A stretch of 64,000 bases of DNA from Brevibacillus panacihumi W25 (GTDB taxonomy: Bacteria > Bacillota > Bacilli > Brevibacillales > Brevibacillaceae). Both the position numbers and the translations under genes were made by a program. Numbering within the stretch: the first letter of the stretch is position 1; each line of letters begins with the position of its first letter. Below, piece after piece: positions 18,054 to 26,995 of the stretch. Where the stretch lies: contig NZ_KI629787.1 of NCBI RefSeq assembly GCF_000503775.1, positions 290,001-354,000 on the forward strand, written 5' to 3'. The notes under the pieces are model-generated. The model saw only the letters and a list, made by a program, of their open reading frames with translations. It searched no databases and was not told where the DNA came from.

Positions 18054-19268
18054 GTGAGTAAAATTACGGTTGTCGATGCGATCATGGGTAGCGGTAAAAC
18101 GTCGTGGGCGGTCCAGCATATGAACGAAGCGCCCGCTTCCAAGAAGTTCATTTACATTACCCCGTTCAATGACGAAGTAACCCGAATCAAGGAATCGGTG
18201 ACGGGGCGGACATTCCGCAGCACTCATAATGAGGATTACGCCGGTAAAAAGATGCACGTACTCAAGTCGTGGATCGCGGACGGGGGGGACATTGTTTCCA
18301 CTCACGCGCTATTCCAGAAAGCAGATGACGAGCTCATTGATCTTCTGACTGACGCAGGGTACACGCTCATTCTCGATGAGGTCATGGACGTAATTGACGT
18401 CGCGAATATCAGCCAGCAGGACATAAAAATTCTACTCGATGCCAAAAAGATCGGAGTCAACGAGGACAGACGCGTCGTTTGGGTTAGCGATGAGTACGTG
18501 GACGGGCGGTTCTACGACATCAAGCTCTTCGCCAAGGCCGGGACACTGTTCTATCATCGCGGAAAGTTTCTCATATGGACGTTCCCGCCGCGCATATTCG
18601 CTGCTTTTGACGAGGTAATCAACTTGACGTATTTGTTCGAGGCGCAAATCCAGCGCTACTATTACGATTTGCACGGTTTGGAGTACACAGTCAAATCCGT
18701 TAGAAAGTCCGGTGACAATTACGAGTTGGCAGATTACGATCCGTCGGTGGAGGGGCGCACCGAGATATTCAAGCTGATCGATCTGTACGAGGGCCCGCTC
18801 AATGACGTAGCTAAGCAGAAGAACGCGTTGAGCTCGACGTGGCTGGACAACGCGAAACCGGAACAAATGAAGACGCTAGCAAACAACACGTACAACTTTC
18901 TATACAACAGGTGCGGCGCGAAGGGGTTCGATGCGTTATGGACTACGAAAAAAGACAAGAAGACCCGACGTCCGAAAATCCGGGTGAGAAGCTACGCAGA
19001 CTCATTTCTGCACCTTAACGCGCGAGCGACCAACGATTACGCCGACCGGTGGGCGCTGGCTTACGTATACAACCGGTACGCGCACCCGTTTGAGCGTGTC
19101 TTTTTCGAGGATCGCGGTATTTCCGTCAACCAGGACCTCCTCGCGGTTTCTGACCTGCTTCAATGGGTATGGCGGTCGCGTATCCGGAAAGGGCAACCGA
19201 TCAAACTTTACTTGCCGTCGAGCCGAATGCGCTCGTTATTGAAAGCGTGGGCGAACTATGAAATTTAA
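18054..19268 (+). CDS. helicase-like P-loop ATPase
   Basis: 404 residues, GTG start with GGAGG seven bases upstream. Walker A AIMGSGKTS at about residues 9-17, helicase-like motif FIYITPFNDEV (about 36-46), Walker B TLILDEVMD (about 102-110), and a C-terminal QWVWRSRIRKGQ that resembles the arginine-finger motif VI. It looks like a DEAD/SF2-type replication helicase or a related phage ATPase. In satellites the gene in this position usually drives replication. No separate primase was seen. Confidence 0.7.
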   Translation: MSKITVVDAIMGSGKTSWAVQHMNEAPASKKFIYITPFNDEVTRIKESVTGRTFRSTHNEDYAGKKMHVLKSWIADGGDIVSTHALFQKADDELIDLLTDAGYTLILDEVMDVIDVANISQQDIKILLDAKKIGVNEDRRVVWVSDEYVDGRFYDIKLFAKAGTLFYHRGKFLIWTFPPRIFAAFDEVINLTYLFEAQIQRYYYDLHGLEYTVKSVRKSGDNYELADYDPSVEGRTEIFKLIDLYEGPLNDVAKQKNALSSTWLDNAKPEQMKTLANNTYNFLYNRCGAKGFDALWTTKKDKKTRRPKIRVRSYADSFLHLNARATNDYADRWALAYVYNRYAHPFERVFFEDRGISVNQDLLAVSDLLQWVWRSRIRKGQPIKLYLPSSRMRSLLKAWANYEI

Positions 19269-19548
19269 GACGGACAAGCAGCCATACAAGGTCATCCACT
19301 CGCAAAAACTCGCCGGGTACCTGATGGCGCGCGGTTTTGTTCTCGTAGGAACGGAGCCGGACCGAAGGGGAAACGGTCGGAACGTATTCCTATTCCGAAA
19401 ATCTGACGAATTAGAGCGCGCCGTCACTAAGTACAGCAGTAGCCGATCCCAATTCGAATGGAGCGATGTATCCCAATGCAAACAACCCTTTACCGATGGC
19501 CCGGCGAGGGCGCAATCGAGTACGCCCGCGAACAGCTCGCAGGACTAA
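19258..19548 (+). CDS. DUF5659-like protein
   Basis: 96 residues. The pattern KVIHSQKLAGYLMARGFVL...NVFLFRKSDELERAVTKY matches the short DUF5659 family of phages and mobile elements, whose function is unknown. It overlaps the end of the ATPase gene by 11 bases. The last 30 residues are Ser/Gln-rich. Confidence 0.65.
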   Translation: MKFKTDKQPYKVIHSQKLAGYLMARGFVLVGTEPDRRGNGRNVFLFRKSDELERAVTKYSSSRSQFEWSDVSQCKQPFTDGPARAQSSTPANSSQD

Positions 19549-20015
19549 CGAGGGCGCAAGCGGCCGACCATACTCCGCGCCTACTGAAAGAGTTACCGGA
19601 TGACAAGCGCGTCAAGCGGTGCGACTATTGCGGATATCCGTGGAGGGACGACAGCCTTCGGAATACGAAACGGACATGCAGCGAAGAGTGCAAAACGGGG
19701 ATCAAGTCGTTCCAAAGGCGGAAGCAACGAGCGGACAAGGCCCTGCTGACAGGGAAAACGAAGAAACGAACTAAACGCGAGGAAAACTACATTTGGTGGT
19801 TGGAGTATCCTTTTTGGCTCAGTGAGTACGAAATGTTGAAACAATCCTGGAAATTTGAAAAGCCCATGGACGCAGAAAGGATGGCATATATTCGCGGCAA
19901 TCAACAACTCTACGGCAACGGCAACCGGAGGAAAAAGGCACACAAGCCGGGGCAAGAAGATGACAAGGCAGCGCGAGACTTCAATCGGTGGACAATACGC
20001 AAGCTACGGGGCTGA
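19458..20015 (+). CDS. zinc-finger-type protein, unknown
   Basis: Up to 185 residues from ATG 19458, or 179 from ATG 19476, overlapping the previous gene in another frame. A CDYC...CSEEC four-cysteine site (about residues 55-76) is a likely zinc finger, and the rest is rich in Lys and Arg. Probably a nucleic-acid-binding phage-type protein; no family recognised. Confidence 0.65.
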   Translation: MERCIPMQTTLYRWPGEGAIEYAREQLAGLTRAQAADHTPRLLKELPDDKRVKRCDYCGYPWRDDSLRNTKRTCSEECKTGIKSFQRRKQRADKALLTGKTKKRTKREENYIWWLEYPFWLSEYEMLKQSWKFEKPMDAERMAYIRGNQQLYGNGNRRKKAHKPGQEDDKAARDFNRWTIRKLRG

Positions 20016-20048
20016 TTTTAAGTGGCGACAAAAAGGTATAGGTGAGAG

Positions 20049-20077
20049 GGACTAGCATTCGTGCGTAGTCCTTTTTT
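20049..20077 (+). terminator. intrinsic terminator within element 1
   Basis: GGACTA (20049-20054) with TAGTCC (20066-20071), GC-closing inner pairs, then six T. It separates the replication-type block from the later genes. Confidence 0.8.
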
Positions 20078-20124
20078 GCTTGAAAAAATTAGCGATAAAA
20101 AACGAGAGAAGGGGATGAGCGAAT

Positions 20125-20361
20125 GTGGTTGTGAATCTCACGAAGGGCGACGTCATTGCTATTCGTTTGGCGTCCGATATGAACCAGCAGCAATTTGCGA
20201 AGCATATCGGAGTTTCACAAAGTTTTTTGTCGGACATAGAGAACGGAAGGCGTAGGGTGTCGCCATACTTCGTGTGGAAGTTGACGCGGAAAATCGACGC
20301 GAGTGATCCCGCCCTACAGGAGCGAATCCGCCGACTGTCGGTGGTTGCGGACTTCCGATGA
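20125..20361 (+). CDS. XRE-family HTH protein
   Basis: 78 residues, GTG start. Classical helix-turn-helix (MNQQQFAKHIGVSQSFLSDIENGRR) at about residues 18-42. Placed right after the internal terminator at 20049-20077, so it heads the next transcription unit and could regulate the structural-type genes. Confidence 0.8.
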   Translation: MVVNLTKGDVIAIRLASDMNQQQFAKHIGVSQSFLSDIENGRRRVSPYFVWKLTRKIDASDPALQERIRRLSVVADFR

Positions 20362-20573
20362 ACAACGCCCTTTGGCGCCTGGACCCGGACTATCTCGCTG
20401 CCTACACAGAGGATTCCGGAATCATGGCGCGTATCCGCCGCTACTACCCGGACGTTGAGCCAATGGCCCGCTACTACCGCGCCGGAAAACGGATCGCGGT
20501 CCAGTACCGTGTACCAAGCCGGAGGAAGCGGTCGATGCGCCGGATACTCGGCGTGGATGTTGTACGCGAATAG
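20358..20573 (+). CDS. 71-aa basic protein, unknown
   Basis: Starts MNNALWRLDPDYLAAYTEDSG, rich in Arg and Tyr, overlapping the XRE gene by ATGA. No family recognised. Confidence 0.6.
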   Translation: MNNALWRLDPDYLAAYTEDSGIMARIRRYYPDVEPMARYYRAGKRIAVQYRVPSRRKRSMRRILGVDVVRE

Positions 20574-20727
20574 CCGGAAACTTGTACGCAAATAGGTATT
20601 TTTGGCGGTTATGAGGCGCGGGGATATGTACCCCTTCCCGTCTATCGGATGCCTCCGGAAACGAGGCGGAAATAGGGCGAAATTGCCGTTTTGCGTACCA
20701 AATACACACATAAAAAGGAGGCATCGA

Positions 20728-21012
20728 ATGATAAACGTCTACCACTCAAACCGGCCAGTAGGAGATCTCATCTACGGCTACGTTTATGTGTACGAGGACG
20801 GCCGTTACGTTACTAGTTTTAATGGGTACGACCGATCAGGAGAAACCGACGAACTAGAAACCGCGCTTGCATGTTTCGAGGAAACGGGTGAGGTATTGGG
20901 AAAATTGGGTTACGGCGAAACCGCGATTACAATCGTTTCGAAGTTTTCCGATTATGGCTACGCAATCCTGACGGGCGCACCTTGGCCGGACGGAGAGGGT
21001 CAGGTCGAATGA
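20728..21012 (+). CDS. 94-aa protein, unknown
   Basis: Starts MINVYHSNRPVGDLIYGYVY, Tyr- and Gly-rich with an acidic centre. AAAGGAGG (20714-20721) fixes the ATG. The stop overlaps the next start (ATGA at 21009). Confidence 0.65.
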   Translation: MINVYHSNRPVGDLIYGYVYVYEDGRYVTSFNGYDRSGETDELETALACFEETGEVLGKLGYGETAITIVSKFSDYGYAILTGAPWPDGEGQVE

Positions 21013-21461
21013 AGCAGGCCCGCGCCCTACTAGCGGAGGCACAATGTCTCCACGCGCTCGTTACCGATGACGAACGGTTACGCAACGAGTTCCCTCGACA
21101 GTCCGGTATTATCGCGAACACTTTTCGCGACTACGAGGACGAGTTCCGCAAGCGCTGGCATAGCCTCAAACCGGCCAGGACGGAGCGCAGGACGGACGTC
21201 GCCGGTATGATGCCGCGCGCTTATTCCGTTGATTACGGGAGCCGGGAACGCCTACTATGCGCTCGTTACCTCTCTATCGCGCAGGACTTGCGGAACGCAA
21301 CTCGTACACTGAACGGCGCGGTCAGGTACGAGAACGCGGGATCAATCGAGGTTAAGCGCGCCGAAATACGGGATGCGGTCCGGAAACTCTCCGGGCTTAT
21401 TCGCGATGGCGTGGCGGGGCAGTCGGATGAGCAGATGCGGGCGGTAGAGTCGTTGATTTAG
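21009..21461 (+). CDS. 150-aa helical protein, unknown
   Basis: Starts MKQARALLAEAQCLHALVTD; mostly alpha-helical, Arg-rich and basic, no motif recognised. Translationally coupled to the gene before it. Confidence 0.65.
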   Translation: MKQARALLAEAQCLHALVTDDERLRNEFPRQSGIIANTFRDYEDEFRKRWHSLKPARTERRTDVAGMMPRAYSVDYGSRERLLCARYLSIAQDLRNATRTLNGAVRYENAGSIEVKRAEIRDAVRKLSGLIRDGVAGQSDEQMRAVESLI

Positions 21462-21494
21462 TACCAAAAAATTAAAACTTGGAGGAGATTCTAT

Positions 21495-22400
21495 ATGGCA
21501 AAAACAATTCAGAAAGTTCGTGAACACATTGACAAGGCTCGAATCGCCGAATCAATTACAACCTCAGAGGCATTGGAGCGAAAAAGAAAGGTCCAGGCGG
21601 AGATGAGCGAAATTATGCGGAATCGCGACCTGTCTGAGATCGGTCGCGCCAATGCCGTAAGTACGTTGAAACAAAAACACGGAATCGAATTTCTACAGGA
21701 TGCGTACCAATTGAAACAGATTTACATGGCAGAGCTTAGAAAAGCCAAAGAAGGCGCCGACTCAATCGTTTACGCTAAACCCAAAAAACCTAATGCCGTA
21801 ATGCTGGAGAGATTCGAAGACGAGTTAAAGGCCTTGAAAACTGAACTAATGCTGACTACTCGCGCAGATACGGCAAAACAGAAAGTCGAAGCGTTTATTC
21901 ATAAGCATGTAAAGACAGCAGACGATAGATTTTTCGCGTTTCGCGTTCGTGATGAGTTTCAGACGATTGCCACACCTATCCTTGAGACAGCGGGTATAGA
22001 AAGTGCGAAGTACAGGTCAATCCTTGGCGAGATGTTTGAGCGACTAGATCAAATTTCGCTTAGTGACGAGGCGAAGGAAGCTAGACAAATTTTAGACCTT
22101 GCTGACGCAATGATGGAGCGTGGTACCCTGTTCTCGGGATTGGTGATCGAAAGCATGACAGATACTCTCGGAGGTGAATACGCTAGCTATTTGAACAAGC
22201 CGGAAGTATTTTTCGAGGACAAGCCAGAGTTGAAACCGGAGGATTACGTTCACCCGGAAGATACACCGCAGGCTAGGGCAGCCAGAGCAGCGGAGGAACG
22301 ACGCGAAAAAGAGCAGCGTGAGTTTGCGGAGAGTTGGCGTTCTTTGAATGCGAAGATTGATCAATGGCGCCAAGAAAAAGAATCGGAGGAGAAACAATGA
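21495..22400 (+). CDS. 301-aa coiled-coil protein, possible scaffold or tail-assembly protein
   Basis: Nearly all helical and charged, with a long Lys/Glu-rich N-terminal half and a C-terminal Ala/Arg/Glu coiled coil (about 255-300). TTGGAGGAG precedes the ATG. Composition resembles phage scaffold or tail chaperone proteins, but no family match is visible, so function is open. Codon use is more AT-rich than its neighbours. Confidence 0.6.
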   Translation: MAKTIQKVREHIDKARIAESITTSEALERKRKVQAEMSEIMRNRDLSEIGRANAVSTLKQKHGIEFLQDAYQLKQIYMAELRKAKEGADSIVYAKPKKPNAVMLERFEDELKALKTELMLTTRADTAKQKVEAFIHKHVKTADDRFFAFRVRDEFQTIATPILETAGIESAKYRSILGEMFERLDQISLSDEAKEARQILDLADAMMERGTLFSGLVIESMTDTLGGEYASYLNKPEVFFEDKPELKPEDYVHPEDTPQARAARAAEERREKEQREFAESWRSLNAKIDQWRQEKESEEKQ

Positions 22401-22440
22401 GAGTTCACACTGACGTAATCGCAACGTTTTCGGACATAAG

Positions 22441-22475
22441 AGCGCTGCCCTAAAGGGTGGCGCTTCTACTTTTAT
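22441..22475 (+). terminator. hairpin, possible terminator or attenuator
   Basis: AGCGCTGCCCT with AGGGTGGCGCT around a two-base loop (22441-22464), then a T-containing tail. Weak T run, so it could be an attenuator. Confidence 0.5.
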
Positions 22476-22490
22476 ACGGGAGGCGACCGA

Positions 22491-22601
22491 ATGGAAATCG
22501 CACTTTTACCGGCTATGTTCTTCGCGGGCATGTTCGCCGGTTTTCTTATGGCGTGTATCGTGGGCGTGACGTTGTGGAATCGAATGAGGGAGGGCGGATA
22601 A
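22491..22601 (+). CDS. 36-aa single-pass membrane peptide
   Basis: Starts MEIALLPAMFFAGMFAGFLM; one hydrophobic helix followed by a short basic end. GGGAGG precedes the ATG and its TAA is directly followed by the next ATG (TAAATG). The size and topology would suit a small membrane effector, but nothing more can be said. Confidence 0.6.
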   Translation: MEIALLPAMFFAGMFAGFLMACIVGVTLWNRMREGG

Positions 22602-23180
22602 ATGACGCTCGATATTAAAGCAAGGACGGAGGAACTACGGCAACGGATCGCGGCAGCACGGATTGCGGAGGGCAAGCCGCCGGAACCGCCGGAGAATTTC
22701 GTACCCGTTCCACTCGGCATCATCCTGACCGAAGAATTGGTGCCGTTCTATAAGATCGCGGTCAATTTTGCGGCCATTATCGCGTCGGGGACGTTGGTTC
22801 GCGTAGATACTTCGAAGCTGGAGAAGTACCGGGAGACGGCGAAACTGCTGCGAATGGGCGTCGGGTTCCACGCAAGGGGCATCGGAAGTACCGTAGATTG
22901 GTGCCTGCGGGAGATGGACGAGATTAACGAAGCCATTGACGAAGGTAAAGAGAGTGAGATTGACAAAACCTCCAAGATGCGCAGGTTTAGTTTCTTTTTG
23001 GAACACTTGAACAAGTCACCTTGGTCCGATACCTACGATTATAAAAGCACCGAGCCTCATCATTTTCGAGAAGCCAAAATAAAAGCGGAAGTTGAGCGAT
23101 TGAAAAACAATCCGGACGCGTATCGAGCGGAGTTGGACGCCGCTTGGCGCCAGTACCGTGAGATCGAGCATTTAATTTAA
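22602..23180 (+). CDS. 192-aa protein, unknown
   Basis: Starts MTLDIKARTEELRQRIAAAR. Helical with a central hydrophobic stretch (LVPFYKIAVNFAAIIASGTLV, about residues 46-66, 21 long in total) and a charged C-terminus. Coupled to the membrane-peptide gene. No family recognised. Confidence 0.65.
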   Translation: MTLDIKARTEELRQRIAAARIAEGKPPEPPENFVPVPLGIILTEELVPFYKIAVNFAAIIASGTLVRVDTSKLEKYRETAKLLRMGVGFHARGIGSTVDWCLREMDEINEAIDEGKESEIDKTSKMRRFSFFLEHLNKSPWSDTYDYKSTEPHHFREAKIKAEVERLKNNPDAYRAELDAAWRQYREIEHLI

Positions 23181-23193
23181 GGAGTGAGGTCAC

Positions 23194-23634
23194 ATGGCAA
23201 AACGAAGGAGTGAGATTGGGCGCACGCTTACCGACCAACAGAAGCGCGCGGCACAACTTCTCGTAGCGAACGAGTTTTGTGAATTGTCGCAAGGTAAGAA
23301 ACTGAACCGTGAGGAACTAGCAGCCGAAATTGGAATCGCGAAATCAACGCTGTACGAGTGGATGCGTAACCCGGACTTTAACGAATACCACCGCATGGTT
23401 TCGCGCGACAAGCTACACGCGTACAGTAGCGAGGTGGACGCGGCCCTGCTGAAACTGGTCCGTATGCCGGAACCCCGTATAAAGGCGATCGAACTATGGT
23501 ACAAGCTCCAAGGCGAGATTACGGACCGCTACGTTGTCGAGAACGAAAGTGGCACGGGAATCCCACGAAAATCTGACGCAGAGGTTGCGGCTGAGATTCA
23601 GAAACTCGCGGAACTGGTGAACGGGGAGGGATGA
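23194..23634 (+). CDS. phBC6A51-type HTH protein, terminase-small-subunit-like
   Basis: 146 residues. N-terminal domain with helix-turn-helix LNREELAAEIGIAKSTLYEW (about 38-57) and a following NPDFNEYHRMVSRDKL is the phBC6A51 family seen in Bacillus phages, often annotated as insertion-element HTH or small terminase. In phage satellites a private small terminase redirects packaging to the satellite genome; that role here is inferred from position and context. Confidence 0.65.
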   Translation: MAKRRSEIGRTLTDQQKRAAQLLVANEFCELSQGKKLNREELAAEIGIAKSTLYEWMRNPDFNEYHRMVSRDKLHAYSSEVDAALLKLVRMPEPRIKAIELWYKLQGEITDRYVVENESGTGIPRKSDAEVAAEIQKLAELVNGEG

Positions 23635-23987
23635 AGGTGGACAAGACATCACTAATCGTTGAAGCGACTGCGGAAATGGCACGGTTTTCTGACGTGATTA
23701 ACGGCACAGCCGCGTTTAATCCGGTCGACTACGGGAGGCTACGGGAATTAGCGCGTGATCTACAGCGCCAGGAGGACGCCGAACTATCGCTTTATGGGCG
23801 TAAACTGTTCGAATTGTATCGCCATATCGAAAAGTACGCGGAGCTCCTTGAACGCTATCCGGCACACTCGCGACCCGTCCGGAAGGTCAGCGAGGCGGCA
23901 ATGAAGACGGCTGCGACGTTGGAGCGAATTGGAGAACGGTTAGAGGCGGACGTTTACCGTAAAGCAGGTGAAAAGTATGGCGTATGA
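23631..23987 (+). CDS. 118-aa helical protein, unknown
   Basis: Starts MKVDKTSLIVEATAEMARFS; alpha-helical, charged, no motif. Overlaps the HTH gene by ATGA and the tape-measure gene by 11 bases, so the three are one translational unit. Position just before a tape measure recalls tail-assembly chaperones, without sequence proof. Confidence 0.6.
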   Translation: MKVDKTSLIVEATAEMARFSDVINGTAAFNPVDYGRLRELARDLQRQEDAELSLYGRKLFELYRHIEKYAELLERYPAHSRPVRKVSEAAMKTAATLERIGERLEADVYRKAGEKYGV

Positions 23988-25740
23988 TCTTACCGCACGC
24001 CTACGAATAATTGACGACCTGACTTCTCCGCTACGCCGAGCAACTGAGCAAGTCACAAAGACTAGCAAAATTGTCGACGTGCTAAGCGGAACTTTGGGTA
24101 AAGCCTCCGGCGCACAGGAGATGATGGGAAACTCAGCAACATTGTTAACGAGATCCATCGGTAAGTTTGACAATATGATGGGAATTACGAAAAGAACGGT
24201 AGATACCTTCCGCGATTCTTCCGGTAGACTTCGGGACGAGTTCGGAAGGTTCGTCTCTTCGGGCAAGAACGCAGGAGGAACGTTCAACGGAATCGCAAAT
24301 GGCGCTATGGCGGCGAAGGGTGCCGTTCTCGGTCTGAAATCGGCCATTGGCGGAGTAATGGGCATCGCGGCGGGCTACGGATTATACCGGGCGACTGACT
24401 CGTTCCTGACGGCATCTCTCGGCGGGGCTGCGAATTACGAAATGGCGAAAGTCCAAATCGAAGCATTGTTCCAGGACGCGGAGAAGGCGCAGACGTATAT
24501 GGAGCGAATGTCAGCGGCGGCCGCACTCTCTCCGATTCTGAACGAGCAGCAGGTGTTCGATAATTCCAAGTCATTCCTCGCGTTGACGAAGAATCAGGCG
24601 GTACTTGAAGACCTGTGGAAAGCGGCGGAGAAGATGAACGCGATGGACCCGGCCCAAGGACTCGAAGGCGCGGTGCTGGCTATCCGCGAGCTATCCGGCG
24701 GAGACGTGCAGAGCATGGTCGAGAGGTTCGAGTTGCCGCGCTCTGTCGTAAATAGTTGGAAGAACTTGCCGATCGAGGAGCAGGCCAAGGCAATCAACGC
24801 GTACATGGACTCCATCGGGTTTAACCAAGACTTCCTAGAGAAGACGGGCAAGACGGCGGCGAAGCAATGGGATCGGACGTCGGAGCTCTTCCAAAAGAGC
24901 GTTCGAATCATCGGACAAGACGCGCTGACCAAGCTAAAACCCGTTCTCGTCGATATTAACGATTTCCTGTCCTCACCGCGATTCGATGACTTCGTCGGGA
25001 AGGCCGGAAGCGCGATGGCCGAAATGTTCGACGATTTAATCGGTGCATCAAGGGACGCCTGGAACTACGTAGACTCTAAATTCTTCTCAAATCCCGCGTT
25101 CAACAATCTGCCGGACCTATCCGCCAAAGTGTCGTTCGTAATCGATGACCTGACGCAATCATTTACGGACTGGTACAACCGGACAGGGAGCGCACAGCTA
25201 GAAATGGCGACCGGCCGCGTCACAAAAACGATTCTTGACGGACTAGAGACGGCCGCGCCGGAGATCGCGAAGTCCGCGCTCAGTATCGGAAGCCGTATCG
25301 CCATATCGATGACCACCGGCTACCTCGAAGAGATGAAGAAGAGTATACCCGGTCAGGCGATGCTTTACGCGCTCCCCGCGATCGATTCGGCAGCGAATAC
25401 GAAAGGGCTCTACGACAAGGTAATGGATTGGATGAACCCCGCCGAAGAACTTAAACCGGCGATGTACGGTCCTCCTGCGCCTCCGAAAGTGGACGGTGCG
25501 GCGTATCACGGGATTGAGTACGTACCACGCGACGGCTATACAACGCGGCTCCACAAGGGTGAGACGGTACTCCCGCGCGAAGAGGCAGCAGAGTATCGAA
25601 GTGGTAGCGGAGGTGGCGGCGTGTCTATCTCCGGGAACACGTTCGTGGTCAATGCGGCGGGTGGCGACGTCTCCGATCCGAAGGTTGTCGATAGAATCGC
25701 GTTGACTTTAGTACACCAAATGATGGCATTTCAGCGATAA
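23977..25740 (+). CDS. short phage tail tape-measure-like protein
   Basis: 587 residues from the ATG at 23977 (AGGTGA seven bases upstream). N-terminus MAYDLTARLRIIDDLTSPLRRATEQ, an Ala/Gly-rich hydrophobic region (about 110-150), helical body, and the tape-measure C-terminal signature HGIEYVPRDGYTTRLHKGET followed by VLPREEA. Such proteins set tail length at about 1.5 angstrom per residue, which would predict a tail near 90 nm if the whole chain is measured. It is the only long structural protein in element 1. Confidence 0.75.
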   Translation: MAYDLTARLRIIDDLTSPLRRATEQVTKTSKIVDVLSGTLGKASGAQEMMGNSATLLTRSIGKFDNMMGITKRTVDTFRDSSGRLRDEFGRFVSSGKNAGGTFNGIANGAMAAKGAVLGLKSAIGGVMGIAAGYGLYRATDSFLTASLGGAANYEMAKVQIEALFQDAEKAQTYMERMSAAAALSPILNEQQVFDNSKSFLALTKNQAVLEDLWKAAEKMNAMDPAQGLEGAVLAIRELSGGDVQSMVERFELPRSVVNSWKNLPIEEQAKAINAYMDSIGFNQDFLEKTGKTAAKQWDRTSELFQKSVRIIGQDALTKLKPVLVDINDFLSSPRFDDFVGKAGSAMAEMFDDLIGASRDAWNYVDSKFFSNPAFNNLPDLSAKVSFVIDDLTQSFTDWYNRTGSAQLEMATGRVTKTILDGLETAAPEIAKSALSIGSRIAISMTTGYLEEMKKSIPGQAMLYALPAIDSAANTKGLYDKVMDWMNPAEELKPAMYGPPAPPKVDGAAYHGIEYVPRDGYTTRLHKGETVLPREEAAEYRSGSGGGGVSISGNTFVVNAAGGDVSDPKVVDRIALTLVHQMMAFQR

Positions 25741-25755
25741 AAGAGGAGTGACGAA

Positions 25756-26190
25756 ATGACTGAACGATTGGAAGGGTCGGGTGTGAGCCAACTTTACCAA
25801 GTAATTAAACGTGTAGGTCGCAACGATTTCGACAAGTTCGAGCTTGCTACGGTCACATCGCCGCCACCGGAACTCCGTATCAGGGTCGATAACTGGCCGA
25901 TCGACCTCGACCATACGGACATCATCGTGGCCGAACATCTAACGCGCCATACACGCATTGTAACGATACGGCACGAAGAGATGGCGGAGCGTGACCTCGG
26001 CGACAAGATCGTGCAGGACGGGCTCGATACGGACGACATGGTGCCTGGCAATCCGATAACGGAGTACACGCATAGTTACGTCGAGCAGACGTTTGAGGAC
26101 GTACTAAAGCCGGGTGATCGCGTAATCGTTGCGAGCATGAACGACGGCCAGACATACGTAATCCTGGACCGTGCAGTAACGTATAGGTAA
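25756..26190 (+). CDS. DUF2577 (XkdR/PBSX-type) baseplate-associated protein
   Basis: 144 residues. The layout, VKFELATVTSPPPELRIRVDN-like N-terminal strand pair, ILTRHTR-type LTRHTRIV block, THSY motif and C-terminal LKPGDRVIVASMNDGQTYVILDR, matches DUF2577 proteins found between tape measure and baseplate genes of contractile-tailed Bacillus phages and PBSX-like tailocins. Follows the tape-measure gene by 15 bases and is closed by the terminator at 26198-26233. Confidence 0.8.
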   Translation: MTERLEGSGVSQLYQVIKRVGRNDFDKFELATVTSPPPELRIRVDNWPIDLDHTDIIVAEHLTRHTRIVTIRHEEMAERDLGDKIVQDGLDTDDMVPGNPITEYTHSYVEQTFEDVLKPGDRVIVASMNDGQTYVILDRAVTYR

Positions 26191-26197
26191 CGAAGGA

Positions 26198-26233
26198 GCC
26201 GCCGGGGAGAAATCCCTAGCGGCCGTTTTTTTT
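26198..26233 (+). terminator. strong terminator after tail genes
   Basis: GC-rich stem (26198-26208 with 26213-26223), tetraloop-like GAAA, then eight T. Confidence 0.9.
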
Positions 26234-26237
26234 TCGT

Positions 26238-26513
26238 TCAATACCGGTCCATATAATCGGACGTATACACGAATTGCTGTCCGCCCCCGATCATGTACCG
26301 CTTCAACCGCTCCCGAAACTCCCGATCCGCCAGCGCCAATTCTACGACGAAAGCCTGCGCGCTCCCCACCGACCGATTGCGTTTGGCCCTTCCCGCAAAC
26401 ACCGGATTCCGAAAGTCGAGGTTATCCGCGAGTTGAATCAAATTACCGTACGTGACGCGCGAGTGGGTTGAAGTTACTCGCGGCAACTCTACGAATGTTT
26501 CTCCGATGTCCAT
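26238..26513 (-). CDS. 91-aa protein, unknown
   Basis: Starts MDIGETFVELPRVTSTHSRV from the ATG at 26513 with GGGGAGGAG just upstream; a longer frame has no RBS. Basic and helical C-terminal half (FRERLKRYMIGGG). Convergent with the tail genes across the strong terminator. No family recognised. Confidence 0.65.
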   Translation of the reverse strand: MDIGETFVELPRVTSTHSRVTYGNLIQLADNLDFRNPVFAGRAKRNRSVGSAQAFVVELALADREFRERLKRYMIGGGQQFVYTSDYMDRY

Positions 26514-26644
26514 ACGCTCCTCCCCTTCCGCTTTTGATTCGAAATGGTCCGAAAATTTCCGTGATACGAAAACATCATTCAGCACTCTGCACACTGAGAG
26601 CCCCCGGCGCGATAAGCGGAGGATATGATGCGCTGCATAACGTA

Positions 26645-26995
26645 TCACCGACGGATCACGTCCCCACGCTTAATTTTACCGCTCAACGCCGCCTTTACGA
26701 GCTCCTGGTCCGGAAAGCTGACGCGCTTCCCCGTTACGGTATCCTCCGTGTGCAAACGCCCGTTGCTGACGGATACGACCCGGTAGCTTCCGCTTTCGAG
26801 CGAGGCCGGCGTATACACCGTTTGCGCGACGGACAATGCGAGGCCAAGTGCAATCACGCCCAGTACCGCCCAAAATCCGGTGCGCACGTCGGCGTCCGTC
26901 ATCGGTTTACTCGCGTTCGGTTCGTCATGAACGACCACTTCGTAAGGTAGCGGAGCTCTCCGTTCCTGGCGATAGTACACGCGTTTATTTGCCAT
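26645..26995 (-). CDS. 116-aa single-pass membrane protein
   Basis: Basic N-terminal cytoplasmic segment (about 1-38), one membrane helix (about 40-60, FWAVLGVIALGLALSVAQTV) and an outer beta-type domain of about 55 residues. It overlaps the upstream 68-aa gene by 11 bases. Function unknown; it could be a membrane-located accessory gene of the integrated state. Confidence 0.65.
   Translation of the reverse strand: MANKRVYYRQERRAPLPYEVVVHDEPNASKPMTDADVRTGFWAVLGVIALGLALSVAQTVYTPASLESGSYRVVSVSNGRLHTEDTVTGKRVSFPDQELVKAALSGKIKRGDVIRR

Noticed and set aside
22397..22453. 18-codon frame overlapping the 301-aa gene by ATGA
   Set aside because: Too short and ends within a hairpin; probably only a coupling artefact.
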